Assembly: GCA_016705065.1 (NCBI GenBank)
Contig: JADIYY010000002.1
Location: 248,001 to 312,000 of the forward strand
From: Candidatus Aalborgiella aggregata
GTDB lineage: Bacteria; Pseudomonadota; Gammaproteobacteria; Burkholderiales; Burkholderiaceae_C
Length of the DNA stretch: 64,000 nt
Direction: 5' to 3'
The notes below the pieces were generated by a model. That model was not told the origin of the DNA and did not search any database. It saw only the letters and a list, made by a program, of their open reading frames with translations. Made by a program: the position numbers and the translations under genes. Below are positions 17,035-26,333 of this stretch, piece by piece (positions within the stretch are counted from its first letter, which is position 1; each line of letters begins with the position of its first letter).

Positions 17035-19767
17035 TTAAGCGTATAAAGGATTGAGTTTGTCGGTTTTGATGCCGTATTTGTTAATGGCTTCGGCCACTTT
17101 GGTTGCTGGCAACTTGCCTTCTTCACTCAAGGCTTTGAGTGCCGCAATCACGATGTAGTGGCGATTGACTTCAAAGTGCTCACGCAGTTTGCTACGGAAA
17201 TCGCTGCGACCGAAACCATCTGTTCCCAAAACCTTGTAAGCGCGTTGTGTGCCATCGGCATATTTAGGAATGAAAGGGCGAATTTGCTCGGCATAGGCTT
17301 TCATATAGTCAGTGGATGCAACCACAGGACCGGCATGCTTGTCTAACTGCTGCGCCACAAATGATTGGCGCTGTGCTTGCGTGGGGTGCAGCAAGTTGTA
17401 GCGTTCAGCATCTTGACCATCGCGGGTCAATTCATTGAAGCTTGGGCAGCTCCATACATTGGCAGCGATGCCCCAATCTTTGGCCAACAAAGCTTGTGCT
17501 TCAATCGACTCACGCAATATCGTGCCAGAGCCCAACAGTTGAACAGACAGGGCAGCAGCTTTGTCTGCAGGCTTGCACAAATACATGCCCTTGATAATTT
17601 GTTCTTCAGTGCCTGCAGCGAGGCCCGGCATCGCATAGTTTTCATTCAACAAGGTGATGTAGTAATACACATTGTCTTGTTTCTCGACCATGCGCTTTAA
17701 GCCATGGTGCAGGATCACACCCACTTCGTGCGCAAAGGTGGGGTCGTAGCTGATGCAGTTGGGTATCGTACCGGCCATGATGTGGCTGTGACCGTCTTCG
17801 TGTTGCAAGCCTTCGCCATTGAGCGTGGTGCGACCAGAAGTACCGCCCAGCAAGAAGCCACGCGCTTGCATATCACCCGCAGCCCAAGCCAAATCACCAA
17901 TGCGCTGGAAACCAAACATAGAGTAATACACATAGAAGGGCACCATGATGCGGTTGTTGGTGCTGTAGCTGGTGGCAGCTGCTATCCAACTGCTCATACC
18001 ACCGGCTTCGTTGATGCCTTCTTGCAAAATTTGACCCGCCTTGTCCTCGCGGTAGTACATCACTTGGTCTTTATCGACTGGCGTGTAATTTTGCCCAGCT
18101 GGGTTGTAAATACCCACTTGCCTGAACAAACCTTCCATGCCAAAAGTTCGCGCCTCATCCACCAAAATAGGCACCACACGTGGGCCCAAGGCTTGGTCGC
18201 GCAACAATTGCGTCAAGAAACGAACATACGCTTGCGTGGTAGAAATTTCGCGTCCTTCGGCGGTTGGTTCAATCACCGATTTGAATGTTTCTAATGAAGG
18301 TACGGTGAACGATTCATCCGCTTTGGTGCGGCGGTGCGGCAAATAGCCACCCAAGGCTTTGCGGCGTTCATGCAAGTATTGCATTTCGGGCGTGTCGTCA
18401 GCGGGCTTGTAAAACGGAATATCCGCAATTTGGCTGTCTGGCACGGGAATGTTGAAACGGTCACGGAAGATTTTGATGTCTTCATCGGTGAGCTTTTTGG
18501 TTTGGTGTACATTGTTTTTGCCCTCACCACTTTTGCCCATGCCAAAACCTTTGACCGTTTTGATCAAGAGTACAGTAGGTTGGCCTTTGTGCTTCACAGC
18601 TTCAGCATAAGCAGCATAGACCTTTTTAGGATCATGACCACCGCGGCGCAATGCCCAGATTTCGTCATCGCTCATGTGCGCCACCATTTCCAAAGTACGT
18701 GGGTCACGACCGAAGAAATGTTTGCGAACGTAAGCGCCATCATTGGCTTTGAAGGCTTGGTAGTCGCCATCCAATGTGTCCATCATCAGCTTTTTCAATG
18801 CGCCATCTTTGTCGCGCGCCAAGAGCGGGTCCCAATCACTGCCCCATAAGAGCTTGATCACATTCCAACCTGAGCCGCGGAATTCGCCTTCCAGCTCTTG
18901 CACAATCTTGCCATTGCCGCGCACAGGACCATCTAAGCGCTGCAAATTACAGTTCACTACAAAAATCAGGTTATCTAATTTTTCACGTGCTGCCAAACCG
19001 ATCGCGCCCAATGACTCCACTTCATCCATTTCACCGTCGCCACAGAACACCCACACCTTGCGGTTTTCAGTATTGGCAATGCCGCGTGCATGCAAATACT
19101 TTAAGAAGCGTGCTTGGTAAATCGCCATCAAAGGCCCAAGACCCATCGATACTGTAGGGAACTGCCAGAATTCTGGCATTAACTTAGGATGTGGGTAGCT
19201 CGACAATCCTTTGCCATCAACCTCTTGACGAAAGTTGAGCAACTGCTCTTCTGTCAAACGACCTTCTAAGTAAGCACGTGCATATACACCTGGAGAAACG
19301 TGGCCTTGGATGTACAAACAATCTCCACCGTGGTTTTCAGATTCAGCATGCCAAAAATGGTTAAAACCCGCGCCAAACATGTGCGCCAATGACGCAAATG
19401 AACCAATGTGCCCACCCAAATCACCGCCGTCCACGGGGTGATGGCGATTCGCTTTGACCACCATCGCCATCGCATTCCAGCGCATATAGGCACGCAAGCG
19501 TTCTTCAATTTCAATATTGCCTGGGCAATGTTCTTCTTGTGTGGGCTCTAGGGTGTTGACATAGGCGGTGTTGGCCGAAAAAGGCATGTCAATGCTGCTT
19601 TGGCGCGCGTGCTCTAACAACTCTTCTAACAAGAAGTGAGCACGCTCTGGTCCTGCTGATTCAATCACGGCAGACAAAGCGTCCATCCATTCGCGCGTTT
19701 CTAATTTGTCAGTATCTTGAACGGTGCTTGCAGTTGTTTGCGCAGTGTTTACCGAATTGTCTGTCAT
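17035..19767 (-). CDS. aceE: Pyruvate dehydrogenase E1 component, homodimeric type
   Basis: Thiamine-diphosphate enzyme that decarboxylates pyruvate and reductively acetylates E2 lipoyl groups. The start at ATG 19765-19767 (MTDNSVNTAQ) is supported by AGGAG seven bases upstream; the open frame extends to 19836 without support. About 910 aa, a little above the usual ~890. Motifs: VDGGDLGGHIGSFASLAHMF, the ThDP signature GDGEMDEVESLGAIGLAARE ending near NCNLQRLDGPVRGN, and the E1 core FVAQQLDKHAGPVVAS near the C-terminus. First gene of aceE-aceF-(proteasome-like)-lpd, transcribed away from the sensor kinase at 19998. Confidence 0.96.
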   Translation of the reverse strand: MTDNSVNTAQTTASTVQDTDKLETREWMDALSAVIESAGPERAHFLLEELLEHARQSSIDMPFSANTAYVNTLEPTQEEHCPGNIEIEERLRAYMRWNAMAMVVKANRHHPVDGGDLGGHIGSFASLAHMFGAGFNHFWHAESENHGGDCLYIQGHVSPGVYARAYLEGRLTEEQLLNFRQEVDGKGLSSYPHPKLMPEFWQFPTVSMGLGPLMAIYQARFLKYLHARGIANTENRKVWVFCGDGEMDEVESLGAIGLAAREKLDNLIFVVNCNLQRLDGPVRGNGKIVQELEGEFRGSGWNVIKLLWGSDWDPLLARDKDGALKKLMMDTLDGDYQAFKANDGAYVRKHFFGRDPRTLEMVAHMSDDEIWALRRGGHDPKKVYAAYAEAVKHKGQPTVLLIKTVKGFGMGKSGEGKNNVHQTKKLTDEDIKIFRDRFNIPVPDSQIADIPFYKPADDTPEMQYLHERRKALGGYLPHRRTKADESFTVPSLETFKSVIEPTAEGREISTTQAYVRFLTQLLRDQALGPRVVPILVDEARTFGMEGLFRQVGIYNPAGQNYTPVDKDQVMYYREDKAGQILQEGINEAGGMSSWIAAATSYSTNNRIMVPFYVYYSMFGFQRIGDLAWAAGDMQARGFLLGGTSGRTTLNGEGLQHEDGHSHIMAGTIPNCISYDPTFAHEVGVILHHGLKRMVEKQDNVYYYITLLNENYAMPGLAAGTEEQIIKGMYLCKPADKAAALSVQLLGSGTILRESIEAQALLAKDWGIAANVWSCPSFNELTRDGQDAERYNLLHPTQAQRQSFVAQQLDKHAGPVVASTDYMKAYAEQIRPFIPKYADGTQRAYKVLGTDGFGRSDFRSKLREHFEVNRHYIVIAALKALSEEGKLPATKVAEAINKYGIKTDKLNPLYA

Positions 19768-19813
19768 GGTTTGTCTCCTGTGTTTTGTTTTGAGCTTGAT
19801 ACCTGACGGATTG

Positions 19814-19843
19814 ATGATGCATGCATCGCACCACATTCGTCAA
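19814..19843 (-). promoter_or_regulatory. Candidate aceE promoter with an overlapping 12-bp palindrome
   Basis: On the minus strand TTGACG (plus 19838-19843) is followed after 18 bases by CATCAT (19814-19819), about 50 bases before the aceE ATG. The perfect palindrome GATGCATGCATC (19816-19827) overlaps the -10 and spacer, as a repressor operator would. It does not look like an enteric PdhR box. The -10 match is only four of six. Confidence 0.35.
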
Positions 19844-19997
19844 GTTTTAGGCTGTGTGCTCTATTTTGGCACAAATTATTAAAAATATCAAATTATGAAT
19901 CTTGATTTCATATAGTGATATTTAAAGACAATTTAACGAGATGCCACTTTGTTCTACACTCTCTGGTATGTATCGTCTAAAAAGTCTCTCGCTGTAA

Positions 19998-22502
19998 ATG
20001 AACATCGCCTCATTAAGTGCCCAATTTCGTACTTGGTGGCGCAAACAAACGCCACATCGGCAAGATCGCTTTGCATTGCTGGGGCCAATCGTCAGTGTTT
20101 TGTTGTTTTTGATCGTGATATTGGCTTCATTCGCGTATTTGCGTTTAGAGGAAATTGACCGCGAACAAGAATCCATCAAACGCGATGTGGAGTACGCTCA
20201 ACAAAATTTACGCTTGAGACTTTTGGACCGTCAAGAGAAATTCCAGCGATTAGCGCGGGATATAGCCAGCAATGACATTAACAATGATTCATTTATTGCA
20301 CAAGCCGAAGATTTAATCAGTAAACATCCTGAATTGCACGCTGTTTCTTGGATTGATAACAAACAAAAAGTAATTGCCACTTACACCGTTGCCAGCGCCA
20401 TCAATACACAAATTCGACGCGAAGGGGACAAACTCAATCAACGTGAATCTGCTTCGGGTTACGCTTTGGTCAAAGATTCGTCAGGCCCTGTTTACGCGCA
20501 TACCATCACCACAGACAATGCAGGAGTGCTCCCAATATTGCAGGTATTTGTACCGATACAAGACCATGGTCGATTTGCTGGATTGATATTGGGCGAGTAC
20601 TCTATCGAAGGCTTATTGCGGTTTGGTGTACCTTCAGAAATCAACACCAAATATGCCGTCACGCTCATCAACGGAAAAAATAGCGTGTTAGCCGGATCCG
20701 CAATTACACCGCGCTACTCCATCACAGCAGCACTGAAACTATCCCGAACACCCTATGAATACCAATTGCCTGTTTCGCCAGTTGGTAATGACTTATTGCT
20801 CAGAGCACAAGGCTATCGTACATCATTGGGTTTGGTGGGAAGCGCCTTATTTTGGCTGGCAGCCGCATTGAGTGTATTAACCGTTTGGATGCTCTTTGCC
20901 ACCTGGCGACACACGCGCAAACGCCAATTTGCACAACAAGCACTGATACGCGAAACCAACTTTAGGCGCGCTATGGAAAATTCCATGCTCACTGGTATGC
21001 GCGCACTGGATTTGACAGGCAAGATTACCTATGTCAACCCTGCGTTTTGTCAAATGACTGGTTGGTCTGAAGAAGAATTGGTGGGTTGTACCGCACCTTT
21101 TCCCTACTGGCCGAAAAATGACCATGCTTTGTTGAACGAACAATTGAGAATTCAGCTCAGTGGCCAATCACCCGCTAGCGGTTTTCAATTTAAAGTCAGC
21201 CGCAAAGATGGTGGGCAGTTTGATGCACGCATGTATGTTTCACCTCTGATAGACGACAAAGGTGTGCAAACAGGCTGGATGACTTCCACCACCGACATCA
21301 CCGAACCCAATCGCATCCGGCACCAATTGCTAGAGTCACAAGATCGCTTCATCACGGTACTAGAGAGCATGGATGCTTCGGTCTCGGTGGCTCCCTTAGG
21401 GCGCACTGATTTGCTTTTTGCTAACAAACTTTACCGCTCATGGTTTGGCGCTGACACCGTAGGGCATATGCGACTGATAGCCGAAGCGGGCATTCCACTG
21501 CGCGAGCAAGTTGAAGAAAGTGGTGATGACGTAGACAGTCTGGCCGGTTTGCCTTATTCACAAATCAACACTGACAGTAGCAATCAGTTTGAACTCTTCT
21601 GTGCGGATTTGAACAAATGGTTGGAAATTCGATCGCGCTACATCACTTGGGTAGACGGCAGATTGGCACAGATGGTGATCGCGACAGACATCACTCAGCG
21701 GCGCAATGCCGAAATGCAAGAAGCCTTGCAAGTAGAACGCGCCCAAAGTGCCAGCCGACTCATCACTATGGGTGAAATGGCTTCAAGTGTGGCGCATGAA
21801 CTAAACCAACCGCTCACAGCCATCAACATATATTGCAACGGCATTGTGACGCGCATTAAAGACCAGCAAATCTCTGAAAACGAAATCATTTCTACTTTAG
21901 AAAAAACGTCCAAACAAGCGCAGCGGGCGGCTCAGATAATTCAACGCATCCGTACTTTCGTTAAACGCAGTGCGCCGAATCGGAATTTGTCGAATATCTA
22001 TCTGATGGTTGAATCTGCCAGAGAATTGGCTGACATCGAAATGCGCAGGCGCAATGTGCATCTGCATTTTTATGTCGCAGCACGCTTACCCAAATTATTT
22101 GTAGACCCAATATTGATAGAGCAAGTTTTGATCAACTTGCTTAAAAATGCGGCCGAATCGGTCGACAATGCGCGCCGCACACCCAGTAATCGCCGGGTCG
22201 AATTGCGCGTTGCACCCATGACAGAAGAGTCTCGCGTTGGTGTTGAATTTTCGGTCATCGACACAGGTTCTGGCATTCCGCCTGATGTCATGGCTCGCTT
22301 GTATGAATCATTCTTTTCTACCAAAGCAGAAGGCATGGGGATGGGCTTGAGTTTGTGCCGGTCTATCGTTGAATCTCATGCAGGACGCATCAAAGCAGAG
22401 AACATTTACAATGGTGAATTGATCACGGGATGTCGTTTCAGCTTTTGGTTGCCTTTGCCCACCGAATCGGAATTGAAGACGGAGCAATTGAATCCAGCTT
22501 AG
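19998..22502 (+). CDS. PAS-domain sensor histidine kinase (FixL/DctB-like layout)
   Basis: 834 residues. TM1 (~30-50) and TM2 (~275-300) enclose a periplasmic sensor domain of ~220 residues. One PAS domain follows at ~318-425 (ALDLTGKITYVNPAFCQMTG) and a second, weaker PAS-like domain up to ~555. The dimerisation domain has His600 in SSVAHELNQPLTAI; the ATPase domain has LLKNAAESV, DTGSGIPPD and GMGMGLSLCRSIVE. The cognate regulator begins 68 bases after its stop. Divergent from the PDH operon across a 230-base gap, so it may respond to a carboxylate or redox signal linked to pyruvate metabolism (inference from position only). Confidence 0.87.
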   Translation: MNIASLSAQFRTWWRKQTPHRQDRFALLGPIVSVLLFLIVILASFAYLRLEEIDREQESIKRDVEYAQQNLRLRLLDRQEKFQRLARDIASNDINNDSFIAQAEDLISKHPELHAVSWIDNKQKVIATYTVASAINTQIRREGDKLNQRESASGYALVKDSSGPVYAHTITTDNAGVLPILQVFVPIQDHGRFAGLILGEYSIEGLLRFGVPSEINTKYAVTLINGKNSVLAGSAITPRYSITAALKLSRTPYEYQLPVSPVGNDLLLRAQGYRTSLGLVGSALFWLAAALSVLTVWMLFATWRHTRKRQFAQQALIRETNFRRAMENSMLTGMRALDLTGKITYVNPAFCQMTGWSEEELVGCTAPFPYWPKNDHALLNEQLRIQLSGQSPASGFQFKVSRKDGGQFDARMYVSPLIDDKGVQTGWMTSTTDITEPNRIRHQLLESQDRFITVLESMDASVSVAPLGRTDLLFANKLYRSWFGADTVGHMRLIAEAGIPLREQVEESGDDVDSLAGLPYSQINTDSSNQFELFCADLNKWLEIRSRYITWVDGRLAQMVIATDITQRRNAEMQEALQVERAQSASRLITMGEMASSVAHELNQPLTAINIYCNGIVTRIKDQQISENEIISTLEKTSKQAQRAAQIIQRIRTFVKRSAPNRNLSNIYLMVESARELADIEMRRRNVHLHFYVAARLPKLFVDPILIEQVLINLLKNAAESVDNARRTPSNRRVELRVAPMTEESRVGVEFSVIDTGSGIPPDVMARLYESFFSTKAEGMGMGLSLCRSIVESHAGRIKAENIYNGELITGCRFSFWLPLPTESELKTEQLNPA

Positions 22503-22570
22503 CACCACTTGGTGTCATTTAGCGTCATCTTGTCTGATAGCTGTACATTTAAAAACACGGGAGTATGCGT

Positions 22571-23197
22571 ATGGGTTCAACAACTAAATTAGGTACTGTC
22601 TACGTCGTTGACGATGACGAAGCAGTGCGCGATTCATTGCAATGGATGCTGGAAGGAAAAGACTACCGCGTTCGCTGTTTTGATTCAGCCGAATCATTTT
22701 TAAGCCGATACGACGCACGCGAAATTGCGTGTCTGATTGTCGATATTCGCATGGGAGGCATGTCTGGTCTGGACCTGCAAAACCGTTTAATTGAACGCCA
22801 ATCTCCACTGCCCATTGTCTTCATCACAGGTCATGGTGATGTGCCCATGGCGGTAGACACCATGAAAAAAGGTGCGACAGACTTTATCCAAAAACCATTC
22901 AAAGAGGAAGATATTTTGAAATTGGTTGAACGCATGTTGACGCAGGCAGCCAGCAGTTTTTCACAGCAAAAAGAAGCTGCTAACCGTGATGCCTTGATCA
23001 GCAAATTAACCGGACGTGAAGCACAGGTGATGGAACGCATCGTAGCAGGACGTTTGAACAAACAAATCGCCGACGACTTGGCCATCAGCATCAAAACCGT
23101 AGAGGCGCACCGCGCCAATATTATGGAAAAACTGGGAGCCAATTCGGTTGCCGATTTATTGAAAATTGCACTTGGCAAAACTGCCACAGCAGAATGA
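22571..23197 (+). CDS. FixJ/TtrR-family response regulator
   Basis: 208 residues. Receiver: VYVVDDDEAVRDSL, phospho-acceptor Asp58 in LIVDIRMGGMSG, Thr in FITGHGDVPMA, Lys in IQKPFKEED. The C-terminal LuxR-type DNA-binding domain runs LTGREAQVMERIVAGRLNKQ to the recognition helix SIKTVEAHRANIMEKLG. Two ATGs compete: 22565 and 22571. GGGAG is seven bases before the second, so I use 22571. It completes a two-component pair with the kinase upstream. The FixJ-type linker suggests phosphorylation-driven dimerisation and transcription activation. Confidence 0.9.
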   Translation: MGSTTKLGTVYVVDDDEAVRDSLQWMLEGKDYRVRCFDSAESFLSRYDAREIACLIVDIRMGGMSGLDLQNRLIERQSPLPIVFITGHGDVPMAVDTMKKGATDFIQKPFKEEDILKLVERMLTQAASSFSQQKEAANRDALISKLTGREAQVMERIVAGRLNKQIADDLAISIKTVEAHRANIMEKLGANSVADLLKIALGKTATAE

Positions 23198-23263
23198 TAC
23201 TTTCCGACACGCTCACTGTAATTGCGCTCTTTAGCGCTGATTTAATTCTCAACTGACTCAACC

Positions 23264-24115
23264 ATGACAGCACAAATCATTGACGGCGTCGCTCTTTCCA
23301 AACAACTGCGCGCCGATGTGGCTGAGCGAACTCTTCAGTTAAAGTCCAAAGGGATCATGCCGGGTTTGGCTGTGATTTTGGTGGGCGAAGACCCAGCCAG
23401 CCAAGTCTATGTGCGCAATAAGATTAAAGCTTGCGAAGATTGCGGTATCAAGAGTGTGTTCGATAAATATGATGCCACTTTGAGCCAAGCCGACTTGCTG
23501 GCGCACATCAATGCACTCAATGCCGATACCAGCATTCATGGCATTTTGGTGCAAATGCCCTTACCCAAACACATTGACCCCCACGCGGTGATTGAAGCCA
23601 TCTCTGCCAGCAAAGATGTGGACGGCTATTCCACGCTCAGTGCAGGCGAATTGATGACCGGCAAACCCGGCTTTAACCCTTGCACACCCTACGGCTGCAT
23701 GAAGCTGATTGAAAGCACGGGTATCAACTTGAAAGGCAAGCATGCAGTCGTGATTGGTCGTAGCAACACCGTTGGGAAACCCATGGCGATGATGTTGCTG
23801 GCTGCCAATGCCACCGTCACCATTTGCCACAGCGCCACGCCAGACATGAAAGTCCACACTTTGCAAGCCGACGTGGTCGTGGCTGCCGTTGGCAAACGTA
23901 ATGTGCTCACCGCCGATATGGTTAAACCAGGTGCGGTGGTCATTGACGTGGGCATGAACCGCGACGGTAATGGAAAGCTATGCGGCGATGTTGATTTTGA
24001 AGCCATCAAACCGATAGCCAGCCATATCACACCTGTGCCTGGCGGCGTAGGCCCTATGACCATCACCATGCTCTTGGTTAACACACTGATTTCTGCTGAG
24101 CGCACTGTGCGCTGA
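23264..24115 (+). CDS. folD: Methylenetetrahydrofolate dehydrogenase/cyclohydrolase
   Basis: Bifunctional FolD: oxidises 5,10-methylene-THF with NADP+ and hydrolyses methenyl-THF to 10-formyl-THF for purine and fMet synthesis. 283 residues, the standard length. The catalytic Lys lies in YVRNKIKACEDCGI, substrate contacts in GILVQMPLPKHID, and the Rossmann motif in VVIGRSNTVGKPMAMML; VIDVGMNRDG and the C-terminal PVPGGVGPMTITMLL are conserved. Starts at ATG 23264 with no strong ribosome-binding site. Lies between the regulator gene and prlC on the same strand. Confidence 0.96.
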   Translation: MTAQIIDGVALSKQLRADVAERTLQLKSKGIMPGLAVILVGEDPASQVYVRNKIKACEDCGIKSVFDKYDATLSQADLLAHINALNADTSIHGILVQMPLPKHIDPHAVIEAISASKDVDGYSTLSAGELMTGKPGFNPCTPYGCMKLIESTGINLKGKHAVVIGRSNTVGKPMAMMLLAANATVTICHSATPDMKVHTLQADVVVAAVGKRNVLTADMVKPGAVVIDVGMNRDGNGKLCGDVDFEAIKPIASHITPVPGGVGPMTITMLLVNTLISAERTVR

Positions 24116-24217
24116 ATCTTGCTTGACCATACATTTACGTTTGGTTTACGCTGTTTTGTGCATGATCTACGCAAAGTTGCGCTTGAATAGCTGCAATCAA
24201 TCTCCATTTATACCGAC

Positions 24218-26326
24218 ATGACTGAAACCACCAACCCCCTCTTATCGCCATTTAAAACACCAGTAGGCATAGCCACATCCATGCCTTTGTTTGATCAAAT
24301 CAAACCCACGCACGTTGCACCTGCGATGGATACTTTGCTGGCCCATGCACAGCAAGCTTTGGACACCGTTACGGCGGCTGACTTTCCCGCTCAATGGTTA
24401 GACATATCCAAAGAATTAGATGTGGCTACTGAACAACTGGGACGTGCTTGGGGTGCTGTGAATCATTTGAATCATGTCGCCGATACGCCCGAACTTCGTG
24501 CCGCTTACAACGAAGCCTTGCCCAAAGTCACCGCTTTTTATACCGCATTGGGTGCAAACGAAGCGCTGTACGCAAAATACAAAGCGATTGATGTGTCAAC
24601 ATTGAACACCGAACAACTGCAAGCACACAAAAATGCCATCCGCAATTTCGTTTTGAGCGGCGCGGAGCTCACAGGTGTTGCCAAAGAACGCTTTGCCCAA
24701 ATTCAAGAACGCTTGGCCGAGTTGAGCCAAAAATTCAGCGAAAACGCTTTGGATGCCACCGAAGCGTTTGTGTATTACGCCAGCATGGATGAACTCCAAG
24801 GCGTACCGGATGACGTATTGCAAGCCGCACAGACGGCGGCAGCCAAAGATGCGGCCAGCGGTAAATGCAAAACCACCGATTACAAACTCAGCTTGAAAAT
24901 GCCCTGCTATTTGCCAGTGATGCAATTTGCAAACAGCAGCCGTATACGTGAGGTTTTGTACAAAGCCAATTCAACCCGCGCATCGGACCAAGCCAGCTAC
25001 TCAACAGTTGACAGCGTAAAAGATGCCATGCAATTTGACAACTCCAACATCATCACCGAGATGCTGGCTTTGAAAAACGAAGAAGCCCAGCTTTTAGGCT
25101 ACAACAACCATGCCGAAGTATCCTTGGCCACCAAAATGGCTGACACACCGGCACAAGTGATTCAATTTTTGCGCGACTTAGGCCAACGTGCACGTCCTTA
25201 CGCTGAACAAGATTTGGCCGATATGCGCAGCTTTGCCAAAGAACATTTGAATATGCCAGACCCACAAGCATGGGATTGGCCCTACATTGGTGAGAAGCTC
25301 AAAGAAGCACGCTATTCGTTCAACGAACAAGAAGTCAAACAATACTTTCCACTGCCTAAAGTTCTGGTAGGACTTTTCAAAATTGTTGAAACGTTGTTTG
25401 ATGTATCTATCCGTCAAGACCAAGCCCCCGTTTGGAACGACGCTGTTAAGTTTTATCGCATTGAACGGGGCTCCACTCTCATTGGTCAGTTTTATCTGGA
25501 TCCGAACGCTCGTACAGGCAAACGCGGTGGCGCTTGGATGGACGATGTACGTGCCCGTTGGTTGCGTCCTGATTCAGGACAATTGCAAACTCCAGTAGCC
25601 CACTTGGTATGTAATTTTGCAGATGGCGTTGACGGTAAACCAGCACTGCTCACGCACGACGATGTGATCACCCTGTTCCACGAATGCGGCCACGGCTTGC
25701 AGCACATGCTCACCACCGTCAATGAGCGCGATGTTTCCGGCATCAGCGGCGTGGAGTGGGATGCGGTGGAATTGCCCAGCCAATTCATGGAAAATTTTTG
25801 TTGGGAATGGGATGTGCTCAAACACATGACCGCACATGTGGAAACAGGTGCGCCACTACCACGCGAACTTTTCGACAAAATGATCGCCGCCAAAAATTAC
25901 CAAAGCGGTTTGCAAACGCTGCGTCAAATTGAATTTTCATTGTTCGACATGCTCTTGCACACGCAAACAAGAGCACTCAGCAATGACGAGGTGTTGAGTT
26001 TGCTGCGGCAAGTGCGCCAGGAAATAGCCGTGATTCAAGCTCCTTCTTACAGCCGCACCTCGCATACCTTCAGCCACATTTTTGCGGGTGGTTATGCGGC
26101 TGGCTATTACAGCTACAAATGGGCTGAAGTGTTAAGCGCCGATGCTTACGCCGCTTTTGAAGAAGCACGCATGAGTGGCGATGTGGATGGCAAAATCACG
26201 GGTTTGAAATACCGCCAAGCCATTTTGGAAAGTGGTGGCAGCCGCCCTGCGATGGAATCTTTCAAAGCTTTCAGAGGCCGAGAGCCACAATTGGATGCCT
26301 TGCTCAGACATCAAGGCATGGCTTAA
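24218..26326 (+). CDS. prlC: Oligopeptidase A (M3 zinc metallopeptidase)
   Basis: Cytoplasmic thimet-type peptidase that degrades signal peptides and short peptides. 702 residues, typical of the family. The zinc motif HEXXH appears as LFHECGHGLQHML (His488, Glu489, His492; Cys replaces the usual Phe), with the third ligand in the downstream VEWDAVELPSQFMENF block. SRTSHTFSHIFAGGYAAGYY near residue 610 is the conserved substrate-binding loop. Begins about 100 bases after folD and ends 7 bases before the next gene, so all three may be co-transcribed. Confidence 0.94.
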   Translation: MTETTNPLLSPFKTPVGIATSMPLFDQIKPTHVAPAMDTLLAHAQQALDTVTAADFPAQWLDISKELDVATEQLGRAWGAVNHLNHVADTPELRAAYNEALPKVTAFYTALGANEALYAKYKAIDVSTLNTEQLQAHKNAIRNFVLSGAELTGVAKERFAQIQERLAELSQKFSENALDATEAFVYYASMDELQGVPDDVLQAAQTAAAKDAASGKCKTTDYKLSLKMPCYLPVMQFANSSRIREVLYKANSTRASDQASYSTVDSVKDAMQFDNSNIITEMLALKNEEAQLLGYNNHAEVSLATKMADTPAQVIQFLRDLGQRARPYAEQDLADMRSFAKEHLNMPDPQAWDWPYIGEKLKEARYSFNEQEVKQYFPLPKVLVGLFKIVETLFDVSIRQDQAPVWNDAVKFYRIERGSTLIGQFYLDPNARTGKRGGAWMDDVRARWLRPDSGQLQTPVAHLVCNFADGVDGKPALLTHDDVITLFHECGHGLQHMLTTVNERDVSGISGVEWDAVELPSQFMENFCWEWDVLKHMTAHVETGAPLPRELFDKMIAAKNYQSGLQTLRQIEFSLFDMLLHTQTRALSNDEVLSLLRQVRQEIAVIQAPSYSRTSHTFSHIFAGGYAAGYYSYKWAEVLSADAYAAFEEARMSGDVDGKITGLKYRQAILESGGSRPAMESFKAFRGREPQLDALLRHQGMA

Positions 26327-26333
26327 AATTTAC

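Noticed and set aside
17704..18294. 196-codon plus-strand open frame
   Set aside because: Antisense shadow of aceE, with no recognisable protein features.
24099..24113. AGCGCAC/GTGCGCT dyad at the end of folD as a terminator
   Set aside because: It lies within the last folD codons and has no T-run after it, and prlC follows on the same strand.
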